Origin: Planctomycetota bacterium
GTDB lineage: Bacteria > Planctomycetota > MHYJ01 > WSZJ01 > JACPWG01
Assembly (NCBI GenBank): GCA_016197205.1
Contig: JACPWG010000107.1
Span: 57,366-121,365, forward strand
DNA: 64,000 nucleotides
Direction of reading: 5' to 3'
Shown: piece by piece, positions 7,511 to 14,625 of the stretch
Layout: each line of letters opens with the position of its first letter
Numbering within the stretch: position 1 is the stretch's first letter
The notes under the pieces: generated by a model
What the model saw: the letters and a program-made list of their open reading frames with translations, nothing else
What the model was told of the DNA's origin: nothing
Database searches by the model: none
Made by a program: the position numbers and the translations under genes

Positions 7511-9331
7511 ATGCAGCCCAACGAACGCGCCCAGCGCCCGGCCCCGCCCGGTTCCGCCCTGCCCTCGTCCCCGGCCTTCCTCCTCTTCGCCGCGCTCCTC
7601 CTCGCGGTCGGGTTGGCCGCGCCGCCGTCACCGGCCGCCGCGGACGGGCCCGAAGCGGCGCCGAACGAGGAGACGCTCGCGAAGTACAAGGAGCTGGCGG
7701 ACAAGCCGGACCCGGCCTTCGAGCTGAATCTGGTCAACCACCTCCTGTGGGCGGTCCAGTCGAAGCTTTACGACGACGTCCGGACGCTGAGCGACCGGAT
7801 CCTGCGCTGGTATCCCCAGAACGGCACCGCGCTCCAGGCCGCGCAGGACGCGAAGGGAAAGTCCTCCGACGCCGCCTACCCGGACCGGCAGGCGCAAAAA
7901 AAACGCGTCGAGTTGGAGGACCAGCTCCGGGCGCGCCTGAAGGAGGCCGAGGACCAGTACGTGAAGGACTGCTTCGCCGTGGCCGCCTGGTGCCACAAGA
8001 ACCAGTACGCGGCCGGGAAGAGGCTCTCCCTCCGCAAGCTGCTCCGCGTCCGCCCGGGGCACCCGGAGGCCGCCCCCGAGCTGGGGTACGTCAAGCTCGA
8101 GGAGGGCCAGTGGGTGCACGCGAGCCAGCGACCGCTCCTCGACGCGCTGGGGACGGCCGTCTACGCCGACGACGAGGCGAAGCGGAGCAGGGCCGTGGAG
8201 GAGCTCCTCGCGCGCGCCGACCTCGACCTGGTGGAGCTGCAGGAGACGATCCGCCACTGCCGGCAGTTCCCGGCGCTCAAGGGACGCGGGGCGGAGGAGA
8301 AGCTCGAGGTCAAGGTCGACGGGGAAGAGTCCGAGTTCTACGTGCGCGTGCCGACGCAGTACGCGCCCGAAAAAAAATGGGCGGTCTACATCACGCTGCA
8401 CCCGACCGAGGGGAAGGCTTACTTCTGGGTGCGGGTGTTCAAGCGGGTGCAGAAGGTGTACGAGCGGTACATCGTCGCCGCGCCGACCTTGCTCACGCCG
8501 AAGTCGAAGATCACGTGGCGGGAGCCGAAGGCCGTGCACCAGGTGGACGCGGTGCTCAAGCACCTCCTCAAGAACTACAACGTGGACACGAACCGGGTGT
8601 TCCTCGACGGCTTCGGGATCGGGTGCGGGTGCCTGCTCCACGCACAGTATACGCCGGACCGGTACGCGGGGATCGTGTGCCGGGACCGGGTGTACTTCAT
8701 GGGGAAGGAGCCCTCGCGCGTGGGGATCCAGGGGCTCCTGGACCTGCCCCTGTACCTGATGCTGGGCAAGAACGTGGAGGACTACCGCACCGAGGACGCG
8801 GACGCGGTGACGAAGCTGTTGAAGGAGCACGACTGCCCGCACATGTACCGCACGATCGTGGGCGTGGGGGAGGATGCGCTGACCAGCGAGAACGCGCACA
8901 TCTTCGAGTGGTTGGAGAAGCAGGCCCGGGAGCCCTTCCCGCGGCGCGTGGCGATGGCGCCGGACCCGAACGCGCCGCTCCCCATGGACCGCGCGTACTG
9001 GATCCAGCTCACCGACTTTTCCTGGAAGGCGTCGCTGGAGGCGGAGTACCGGGGCAACCTGATCGAGGTGAAGACGGACCGGGTGCGGGCCTTCGACGTG
9101 CTGCTCTCGGACCGGTTCATGGATCTGGACCAGCCGGTGCAGGTGCTGGTGAACGGCAAGGAGAAGTGGAACGGGAAGGTCGTCCGGGACGTGCGGTTCC
9201 TGCTCGACCACGTGCGGGCGACGAAGGACCGGGAGCGGACGTACGTGGCGCGGATCCCGATCGAGGTCTGGAAACCGCGGACGAAGGACGACGGCAAGGG
9301 GTCGGGAGAGCGGCAGACCGACGACAAGTAA
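7511..9331 (+). CDS. Secreted TPR-like / alpha-beta-hydrolase-like protein lacking the nucleophile
   Basis: This 606-residue protein has a hydrophobic export segment near residues 22-45. The next 230 residues are charged and helical (TPR-like spacing). From about residue 270 it looks like a secreted esterase-type alpha/beta hydrolase: FYVRVPTQYAPEKKWAVYITLHP, then NVDTNRVFLDGFGIGCG. The usual GxSxG nucleophile elbow reads GFGIG, so the catalytic Ser is replaced by Gly. A conserved-looking GVGEDALTSEN stretch follows. It may be a binding protein built on a hydrolase fold. The ATG at 7511 agrees with the promoter upstream. Two lysine pairs are coded by runs of eight A. Confidence 0.78.
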   Translation: MQPNERAQRPAPPGSALPSSPAFLLFAALLLAVGLAAPPSPAAADGPEAAPNEETLAKYKELADKPDPAFELNLVNHLLWAVQSKLYDDVRTLSDRILRWYPQNGTALQAAQDAKGKSSDAAYPDRQAQKKRVELEDQLRARLKEAEDQYVKDCFAVAAWCHKNQYAAGKRLSLRKLLRVRPGHPEAAPELGYVKLEEGQWVHASQRPLLDALGTAVYADDEAKRSRAVEELLARADLDLVELQETIRHCRQFPALKGRGAEEKLEVKVDGEESEFYVRVPTQYAPEKKWAVYITLHPTEGKAYFWVRVFKRVQKVYERYIVAAPTLLTPKSKITWREPKAVHQVDAVLKHLLKNYNVDTNRVFLDGFGIGCGCLLHAQYTPDRYAGIVCRDRVYFMGKEPSRVGIQGLLDLPLYLMLGKNVEDYRTEDADAVTKLLKEHDCPHMYRTIVGVGEDALTSENAHIFEWLEKQAREPFPRRVAMAPDPNAPLPMDRAYWIQLTDFSWKASLEAEYRGNLIEVKTDRVRAFDVLLSDRFMDLDQPVQVLVNGKEKWNGKVVRDVRFLLDHVRATKDRERTYVARIPIEVWKPRTKDDGKGSGERQTDDK

Positions 9332-9378
9332 CCACGGCGGGGGCGACGGGCGCAAGGCGAGGGAGGGGGGCCAAACGC

Positions 9379-9660
9379 GGCAGTGCAGCAGCCAAGCGAC
9401 GACGGAACCACAGATTGCCCAGGGCAGCCGATGGCCGCAACCAAAGGGACGAGCCACCGAAGACGCCGAAAACACCGAAAGACGAACCGCGAATTTCGCT
9501 AATTTCGCGAATTTTCCGCTGGGAATTCGTTGCCCAAAAACGGGCTTTTCGGTGATTGTTTCACAGCTTTACGACGATTTCACAGATTCGTCATCTGTGT
9601 AATCTCGTTGTAGCTGTGAAATCTGTGGTTTTCGTGGCGTTCGACCAAAGTAGAATTGTC
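9379..9660. repeat. Composite intergenic repeat, family A copy 2
   Basis: The left half repeats the modules of 4480-4630 almost base for base. The right half (from about 9553) carries a second module with CACAGATT units folded as an inverted repeat and ending in GTAGAATTGTCGCAAGA; that module recurs at 54500-54620. No gene is seen here. Confidence 0.8.
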
Positions 9661-9705
9661 GCAAGACAATGATCTTCGACAGACCAGGAACGCAGGGCAG
9701 CGGGA

Positions 9706-9778
9706 TGGGCGATAGAGGACTCGAACCTCTGACCTCTTGGGTGTGATCCAAGCGCTCTACCAACTGAGCTAATCGCCC
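9706..9778 (-). tRNA. tRNA-Val (anticodon CAC)
   Basis: The 73-base cloverleaf reads on the minus strand. Acceptor GGGCGAT pairs with ATCGCCC, the D arm is GCTCAGTTGGTAGAGC, the anticodon stem is CTTGG/CCAAG with loop ATCACAC (anticodon CAC, reads GUG), and the T arm is CAGAGGTTCGAGTCCTCTG-like. The discriminator is A. The 3' CCA is not encoded. Confidence 0.96.
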
Positions 9779-9792
9779 GGGGAAGGAGGGCG

Positions 9793-9820
9793 ATTATACG
9801 CCGGGGGGCGAGGCAGTCAA
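9793..9820 (-). promoter_or_regulatory. Promoter for tRNA-Val
   Basis: Minus-strand TTGACT and a perfect TATAAT are separated by 16 bases, 15 bases before the tRNA 5' end. Confidence 0.8.
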
Positions 9821-9858
9821 GGGAATCCAGGCGCGGGCGGCGGCCGGCGAAAATGCAA

Positions 9859-9890
9859 GCGGGTCCGCCGCGTTGCCGCGGCGGACCCGC
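9859..9890 (-). terminator. Hairpin downstream of the pilin pair
   Basis: A 14-bp stem (GCGGGTCCGCCGCG with its complement, four-base loop) is followed on the minus strand by TTGCATTTT. It lies about 55 bases after the second pilin stop and probably ends that transcript. Confidence 0.65.
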
Positions 9891-9944
9891 CAAGCCGATG
9901 CCTCTCATCCCCCGGAGTTCCGCTCCTCCCGTCGCTTCGTCGTG

Positions 9945-10223
9945 CTAGCTCCCGGCCGGGGCCGCTCCGCCCGCCGCGGCGCCGCCGCCCGAACCCTGGT
10001 CGATCCCGGTGAACGTCCCGGCGTCCGTCGTCTCGGCCGCGGCGACCGAGCCCGTGTTCAAGGCGTTCGTTGAGCGGCGGAAGAGGTTGGCGACCTGCTT
10101 GCCGAACGCCGTCACCACCGCGATGCAGGCCACGGCGACCAGGGAGACGATGATGATGTACTCGGTCATGGCCTGGGCGCGGGACTTGTTGAGCTTGCGG
10201 CCGAACATCTTGCGTGCGTTCAT
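9945..10223 (-). CDS. flp: Flp-type IVb pilin, copy 2
   Basis: This 92-residue prepilin has a short basic leader (MNARKMFGRKLNKSRA), then QAMTEYIIIVSLVAVACIAV, the Flp hydrophobic stretch with Glu5-Tyr6. It ends in a Gly/Ala-rich tail. Flp subunits form the thin pilus built by the Tad machinery. The residue before the cleavage point is Ala instead of the usual Gly. The protein is nearly identical to its upstream neighbour (10343-10618), so the pair is a recent tandem duplication. AGGAGA lies six bases before the ATG. The prepilin peptidase and assembly genes are outside the window. Confidence 0.92.
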   Translation of the reverse strand: MNARKMFGRKLNKSRAQAMTEYIIIVSLVAVACIAVVTAFGKQVANLFRRSTNALNTGSVAAAETTDAGTFTGIDQGSGGGAAAGGAAPAGS

Positions 10224-10291
10224 GGTTATCTCCTGTTTCTTTTTTTTGCGGTTGAAAGTTTCCGAAAAGTGCGATGTCTTATTTTCGTGGA

Positions 10292-10325
10292 GGGCGGCCC
10301 CGCGGCTGTCCCCGCGGGGCCGCCC
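10292..10325 (-). terminator. Hairpin between the tandem pilin genes
   Basis: A 14-bp perfect stem (GGGCGGCCCCGCGG, six-base loop) sits between the two pilin genes with only a weak T-rich tail. It may be a partial terminator or an RNA-stabilising 3' end that separates the two messages. Confidence 0.5.
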
Positions 10326-10342
10326 CGGATCGTTTCTGGGGA

Positions 10343-10618
10343 CTAGCTCCCGGCGGCCGCTCCGCCCGCCGCTGCGCCGCCACCCGAGCCCTGGTCGATC
10401 CCGGTGAACGTCCCGGCGTCGGTGGTCTCGGCCGCGGCGACGGAACCGGTGTTCAGGGCGTTGGTGGAGCGACGGAAGAGGTTGGCGATCTGCTTGCCGA
10501 AGGCGGTGACGACCGCGATGCACGCGATCGCGACGAGGGACACGATGATAATGTACTCGGTCATGGCCTGAGCGCGGGACTTACCGAACTTGGCGCCGAA
10601 GGTCTTGCGAGCGTTCAT
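10343..10618 (-). CDS. flp: Flp-type IVb pilin, copy 1
   Basis: This 91-residue prepilin has the Flp core AMTEYIIIVSLVAIACIAVV followed by TAFGKQIANLFRRSTNALN and a Gly/Ala-rich end. It is the promoter-proximal member of the tandem pair; differences from copy 2 lie mostly in the leader (KTFGAKFGKS against KMFGRKLNKS). GAGGAG is placed seven bases before the ATG, and a 12-base purine run precedes it. Pilin is exported, cut after the basic leader by a TadV/CpaA-type peptidase, and assembled at the inner membrane. Confidence 0.92.
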   Translation of the reverse strand: MNARKTFGAKFGKSRAQAMTEYIIIVSLVAIACIAVVTAFGKQIANLFRRSTNALNTGSVAAAETTDAGTFTGIDQGSGGGAAAGGAAAGS

Positions 10619-10762
10619 GGTTCACTCCTCTTTTTTTTCAAGGGGAACAGGTGGACAACGGCTATCTTCACCCGCGGGCGCCCCGCCATGCGGGGCTCGC
10701 AACCCATCGGTTGAGCGTTTCGTTTCTCTTGTCATGATCATTCGTTCGACGGAAAGCTACTA

Positions 10763-10778
10763 AGCAAGCATGGTGCCA
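10763..10778 (-). promoter_or_regulatory. Consensus sigma-54 promoter for the pilin pair
   Basis: The minus strand reads TGGCACCATGCTTGCT, an exact TGGCAC-N5-TTGC match with the invariant GG and GC ten bases apart. The predicted start site is near 10751, giving a leader of about 130 bases that contains a small hairpin (CCCCGC-CAT-GCGGGG). Sigma-54 promoters need an enhancer-binding activator; none is encoded nearby. Confidence 0.7.
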
Positions 10779-11013
10779 TCCGCCATGGCAGCGATCGCAA
10801 CCCATTTGTTCGCATAGAATAGAATTTTCTACGAACCTTGCACTCACGTCCCCGAACGGGAAAAATAAGGCAAAACGCTACGAAAGGAAACGTGGCGAAT
10901 AAACATTCTTTGCACGAAACGTAACGCCAGGGGGTGGTCACAGCCGGATTCGGCCCCCGCATCCTTGAAATTCCCCTCCATTCATGGTGTGATCCGGAAA
11001 AGGAGGCCTCTTC
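10779..11013. other. Intergenic region upstream of pilin promoter and rnd
   Basis: This divergent spacer is unusually AT-rich for the window. It should hold upstream activator sites for the sigma-54 promoter and the rnd promoter. I see no gene and no clear repeat in it. Confidence 0.5.
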
Positions 11014-12171
11014 ATGATCATCCAGACCGAAACCGAGCTCCGGGCGCTCTGCGACCACTTGCGGGCCGCGGGGGCGTTCGCCCTCGACAGCGAGTTCATT
11101 CCGGAAGGCCACTACTATCCACGGCTCGCCATCCTGCAGGTGGCCACCACCGAACGGGCGGCCATCATCGACTCCGCCACCATCGGCACTCTTGCCCCGT
11201 TCGTGGAGGTCGTCGCGGACCCGGCCGTCGAAAAGTACCTGCATGATGCGCGCATGGACCTCGAGATCCTCTATGACCGGACGGGCCGGCTCCCGCGCAA
11301 CGTCCTCGACACCCAGATCGCCGCGGCGTTCGTCGGGTACGGCGAGCGCATCTCGTACGCGCGCCTCGTCGAGCGCGTGACGGGCGTGCGGTTGGCGAAG
11401 CTCGAGACGCGCAGCGACTGGACGCACCGGCCGCTTTCGCCCGCGCAGGTCCAATATGCCCTGGACGACGTCAAGCACCTCGCCGCCGTCCGCGCGCACC
11501 TCCTCGAACGGCTCGCGGCGGCGAACCGCCTCGACTGGGTGCGGGAAGAGTGCCGCGCGTTCGAGAGTGCGGAGGCGTACGAACGGACCCCGCCGCGCGA
11601 ACAGTTCCGGCGAGTGCGCTCGTCGAACGGCCTGGACGCCCGGGCGCTCGCCCTCTTGCGCGAACTGGCGGCGTGGCGGGAAGAGGCGGCGATGGACCGG
11701 GACGTCCCGCGCGAGCACGTCCTGCGGGACGACGACCTCGTCGAGCTGGCGCGTCGGGCGCCGACCAAGGAGGGGATGCTGCGCGGCATGCGGATCCGGA
11801 ACGTGCGCGAGCTCGCGGAGAACGGCGGTGCGATCGTCGCCGCGGTGAAGGCGGGGCTCGCCTGCGCGGCCGCCGACCTGCCCGTCGCCGCGACGCCGCG
11901 CGACGAAGCGGTCGACCTTTCGCCGGGCGTGTCGCTCCTGGAGGCGTGGCTGCGGGCGCGGTGCCAGGAGACCGGCGTGGCCGCCGGCTGCGTGGCAGGG
12001 CGCGACGACCTCACAGCCCTGGTCGCCGCCCGCGTCGCCACGACACCGCCGGACCTCCCCCTCTTGCGGGGCTGGCGGCGGACCCTGGTCGGCGAGGATC
12101 TCCTGTCACTCCTGTCGGGCCGGCTCAAATTGGCGATGGAGCCCGGGACCGGCAGGCTCGTCGCCCTATAG
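11014..12171 (+). CDS. rnd: Ribonuclease D
   Basis: RNase D is a 3'-5' exoribonuclease that trims tRNA precursors and other structured RNAs. The 385-residue length fits. The DEDDy exonuclease motifs are present: FALDSEF (motif I, about residues 23-29), HDARMDLEIL (motif II, near 77) and YALDDVKHL (motif III, near 150). An HRDC-type helical region follows (about 210-290, with LALLRELAAWREEAAMDRDVP). The ATG at 11014 has AGGAGG at good spacing. The gene stands alone, divergent from the pilin pair. Confidence 0.95.
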   Translation: MIIQTETELRALCDHLRAAGAFALDSEFIPEGHYYPRLAILQVATTERAAIIDSATIGTLAPFVEVVADPAVEKYLHDARMDLEILYDRTGRLPRNVLDTQIAAAFVGYGERISYARLVERVTGVRLAKLETRSDWTHRPLSPAQVQYALDDVKHLAAVRAHLLERLAAANRLDWVREECRAFESAEAYERTPPREQFRRVRSSNGLDARALALLRELAAWREEAAMDRDVPREHVLRDDDLVELARRAPTKEGMLRGMRIRNVRELAENGGAIVAAVKAGLACAAADLPVAATPRDEAVDLSPGVSLLEAWLRARCQETGVAAGCVAGRDDLTALVAARVATTPPDLPLLRGWRRTLVGEDLLSLLSGRLKLAMEPGTGRLVAL

Positions 12172-12221
12172 CGACAGGTTCGGGCGGAGTCCCCGCGCGG
12201 GTCGCCGCGCCGCGACGCGCC

Positions 12222-12250
12222 TTGATTTGCCCGGCCCCGGGTGGTACAGT
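12222..12250 (+). promoter_or_regulatory. Sigma-70-like promoter for the 12289 gene
   Basis: TTGATT and TACAGT are separated by 17 bases. The implied transcript start (about 12257) excludes a GTG at 12241 as the start of the next gene. Confidence 0.6.
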
Positions 12251-12288
12251 CAAGGGGCTTGTCCGACCTCCATGGTAGGCTGCGCGAC

Positions 12289-13518
12289 GTGCCCGATCCC
12301 AAAGATCTTCTTCTCGCCCGCCTCGCCGTCCGGCGTGGGCTGTTGACGCGCGAGCAGGTCGACGACTGCCTGCGCGAACAACGGCGCCTCAAGTCGGTCG
12401 GGCAGCCCCCGCGGGCGCTCGGCGTCCTCCTCCTGAATCGGAAGTACCTCACCGACGAAAATCTCGCCCAGCTCTTCGACGCGCAGCAGGAGGCCCTGCG
12501 AAACCTCCACGAGTTCGCCGACAAGCGGCAAGCGGACCTCAATCTCGCGAAGGAGCTGGTCCGCCGCCGGATCGTGACCCCGGACCAGGTCAACGAGTGC
12601 CTGCGCGATCAGCTCGAGGAGATCGAGCAGGGGAACAAGGTCCGGCTCTGCGCCCTCCTCGCGCTCCGCCGCTACGCGACGCAGAAGCAGCTCAACGAGG
12701 CGATCATCGACCAGGAGCGGGCGGCCCAGGCCTCCTCGGCGGCCGGGGCGGCCGCCGCGCCGGGTGCCGCCGGGAAGGCGGGCGCGGACGCGCCGCCGAA
12801 GCCGGCCCCGACCGCGAAGCCCGACCGGGTCGAGAGCGGCGCCTACCGGATCATGGTGGATCCGGCGGCCGCGCGGGTGGAAGTCCAGGATCGTTCGCTT
12901 CCGCCGCCTGCGGACATGGAGGAGGAGGCGGAGCGGACCGAGTGCCTGCCCGCCTTCCCGGCCTCCCTGGGCTTCCCGGCCGTCAAACCGGACGCGTCGC
13001 CCGGGGACCACGCGCCCACCGAACTGGAAACGCGGCGTCCGACACGTGTCTCGGGCCTCCACGGGATCCCCTCGTTCCCCACCCCCCGCCTGACCGGGCC
13101 GGGCAAACCCCACGCCGAGGTCCCGACCGAGATCCCCCTTCGCCGCCCGCCGCCCGCTCACCCGGGCGAGGCCCCGACCGACCGTCCTCGCGTCGTGGTG
13201 CCGCCGACAACCCCGTCTACGCCCGCGCGGCCCACCGGGCCCGCGGCGACTCCGGGTTCGACGGGTCCCGCCCCAAGATCGGGTATTCACCCTACGAAGC
13301 TCGGGCCCGGGCGCGGAGCAAATCCCGCCGACCCGCCTGCCGCTGCCGCGCCGCCCAAGGCGCCGGCCGCCCCGGCCGTGCCGCCGAGAATATTGCCTCC
13401 CCCCGCCGCGCCTCGCGCACCGGCCGCGGCGCCGGTGGAGTCCGAGGCCCCGCCCCCGCCCGTGAAGAAACCGCAGCGCCCGCCGCCGAAGCCCCCGGGA
13501 CCGCCTCCGCGTGCGTGA
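12289..13518 (+). CDS. GspE-N/MshEN-like tandem-repeat protein with long Pro-rich tail
   Basis: The first half has two or three related helical units of the kind found at the N-terminus of type II secretion/pilus ATPases: LLLARLAVRRGLLTREQVDDCLREQ, then AKELVRRRIVTPDQVNECLRDQ, then LLALRRYATQKQLNEAIIDQ. The second half (from about residue 160) is Ala/Pro-rich and likely disordered. Stand-alone proteins of this sort are probably adaptors or c-di-GMP-linked regulators, but the role here is unknown. I chose GTG 12289 (VPDPKD) because the promoter ends near 12250; in-frame GTG 12241 and TTG 12259 are alternatives. Confidence 0.72.
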   Translation: MPDPKDLLLARLAVRRGLLTREQVDDCLREQRRLKSVGQPPRALGVLLLNRKYLTDENLAQLFDAQQEALRNLHEFADKRQADLNLAKELVRRRIVTPDQVNECLRDQLEEIEQGNKVRLCALLALRRYATQKQLNEAIIDQERAAQASSAAGAAAAPGAAGKAGADAPPKPAPTAKPDRVESGAYRIMVDPAAARVEVQDRSLPPPADMEEEAERTECLPAFPASLGFPAVKPDASPGDHAPTELETRRPTRVSGLHGIPSFPTPRLTGPGKPHAEVPTEIPLRRPPPAHPGEAPTDRPRVVVPPTTPSTPARPTGPAATPGSTGPAPRSGIHPTKLGPGRGANPADPPAAAAPPKAPAAPAVPPRILPPPAAPRAPAAAPVESEAPPPPVKKPQRPPPKPPGPPPRA

Positions 13519-13697
13519 CGCGGCCGTCGAACTGGCACCTGCTCGGCTCTTGCGAAGCGGCACGAGCAAGACCGCCGAGCGGTCAAGGCCTTGCGACGGG
13601 CGGTCGCGGAACTCCGAACCGCGACCGTGAGGGAGCGGTCTCGGCGCGTCCTGGCGCATCCCCCCGTTCGATCCCGCCGAGACGCCTGAGTCACCCC
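13519..13697. repeat. Spacer with a dispersed repeat unit (family G)
   Basis: Positions 13614-13652 read ccgaaccgcgaccgtgaggg followed by agcggtctcggcgcgtcctg. The same words occur at 52297-52370 and, in part, at 60148-60210. The rest of the spacer shows no gene. Confidence 0.55.
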
Positions 13698-14243
13698 CTA
13701 GCCCCCCGGCCCTCGACACCTTCGCCAATCCCCTTCCCCGGCGAGGCACAGCCTCGAGGAGGCATCCCACTCCGTCAATGCCGGGAGCGAGGTCACCGTC
13801 GCAGGCATGCCCGACGGGAAGCGTAGTCGGCACAGCGTCCGCTCCCCGAGCGGTACCTCGTCTCGGGGCGTGCCGTCGGGACCGATCACGCCGACCAGAA
13901 TGCACCTCGCCCGCGCGGGCTCTGCCGATCGATCTCCCGCCAGAAGCACGTCGAACTCGCGCCCGACCCCATGGCGCATCCCGGCGCGCGCGGCAAAGAC
14001 CAGAACCTCGATCGCCGCAAGCGGACGCCACGGAGGAGTCGGGTGGAAGCGTGCCAGAGCCATCGGGTCGGCGCGTCCTTCGACGATCAGGCAACGACGC
14101 TGAAACACGGCGGGCTCGAGCCGCTCTCCGCAGGCGGTTGCGAGCGACATGCCGAGCGTGTAGAGCCCGCGCGAGCCCTCGAGTCGAGCCGTGCGCGCGC
14201 GCATGGGGGCCGGGCGCGACGCCCCTGGCCTGACAGGGTACAC
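13698..14243 (-). CDS. Hypothetical protein, doubtful
   Basis: An open frame of 181 codons with GC-rich third positions and a plausible alternation of hydrophobic strands: AAIEVLVFAARAGMRHGVGR, FDVLLAGDRS, CILVGVIGPDGTPRDEVPLG. The start is uncertain (GTG 14243 or ATG 14204) and no good Shine-Dalgarno was found. I recognise no family. It could be a remnant gene in the 1.1-kb space before the zinc-finger repeat gene. Confidence 0.35.
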   Translation of the reverse strand: MYPVRPGASRPAPMRARTARLEGSRGLYTLGMSLATACGERLEPAVFQRRCLIVEGRADPMALARFHPTPPWRPLAAIEVLVFAARAGMRHGVGREFDVLLAGDRSAEPARARCILVGVIGPDGTPRDEVPLGERTLCRLRFPSGMPATVTSLPALTEWDASSRLCLAGEGDWRRCRGPGG

Positions 14244-14625
14244 GGACGAATGCTCCCGCCTTTGCCAGGTCGCGCCGCCTGGCGCGGTAGCTCACCCACG
14301 GGGAGAGCCTTTCCAAGACCTTATGGAGCGTGAGGGCCTTGACGTGCTGGAGCGAAAAGCGGAAGATACCAGGCGACCTCGAGAACTTTCGGGGTCTCGG
14401 CGATTGAGCTCGCCTCCGACTACAACGGCGTTCACTCTGATTGCAACCTCTGTCAACAGAATACCGTACGTCTTGAGTCCGCGCCGTTCGGGTCCAGTCG
14501 GATTTCGGCGAGTACGGGGTCACGCCCCTCCTCCGGCACGGCAAGCGCGTGAGGGGGGACGGCGTGGAGGGCGCCGTGCGGCGGACAGACGCGCGCGAAA
14601 CCGCGCGTGGAAGATTGGAGGCCCC
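14244..14625. other. Intergenic leader region of the zinc-finger repeat gene
   Basis: This 380-base spacer is less GC-rich than its surroundings. It has a short inverted repeat (ACGGCG-TGGAG-CGCCGT type) near 14558-14580 shortly before the gene. I see no convincing promoter or gene. Confidence 0.4.

Noticed and set aside
14244..14625. Long leader of the zinc-finger repeat gene as a riboswitch
   Set aside because: Only a short inverted repeat is visible; no known aptamer layout could be recognised by eye.
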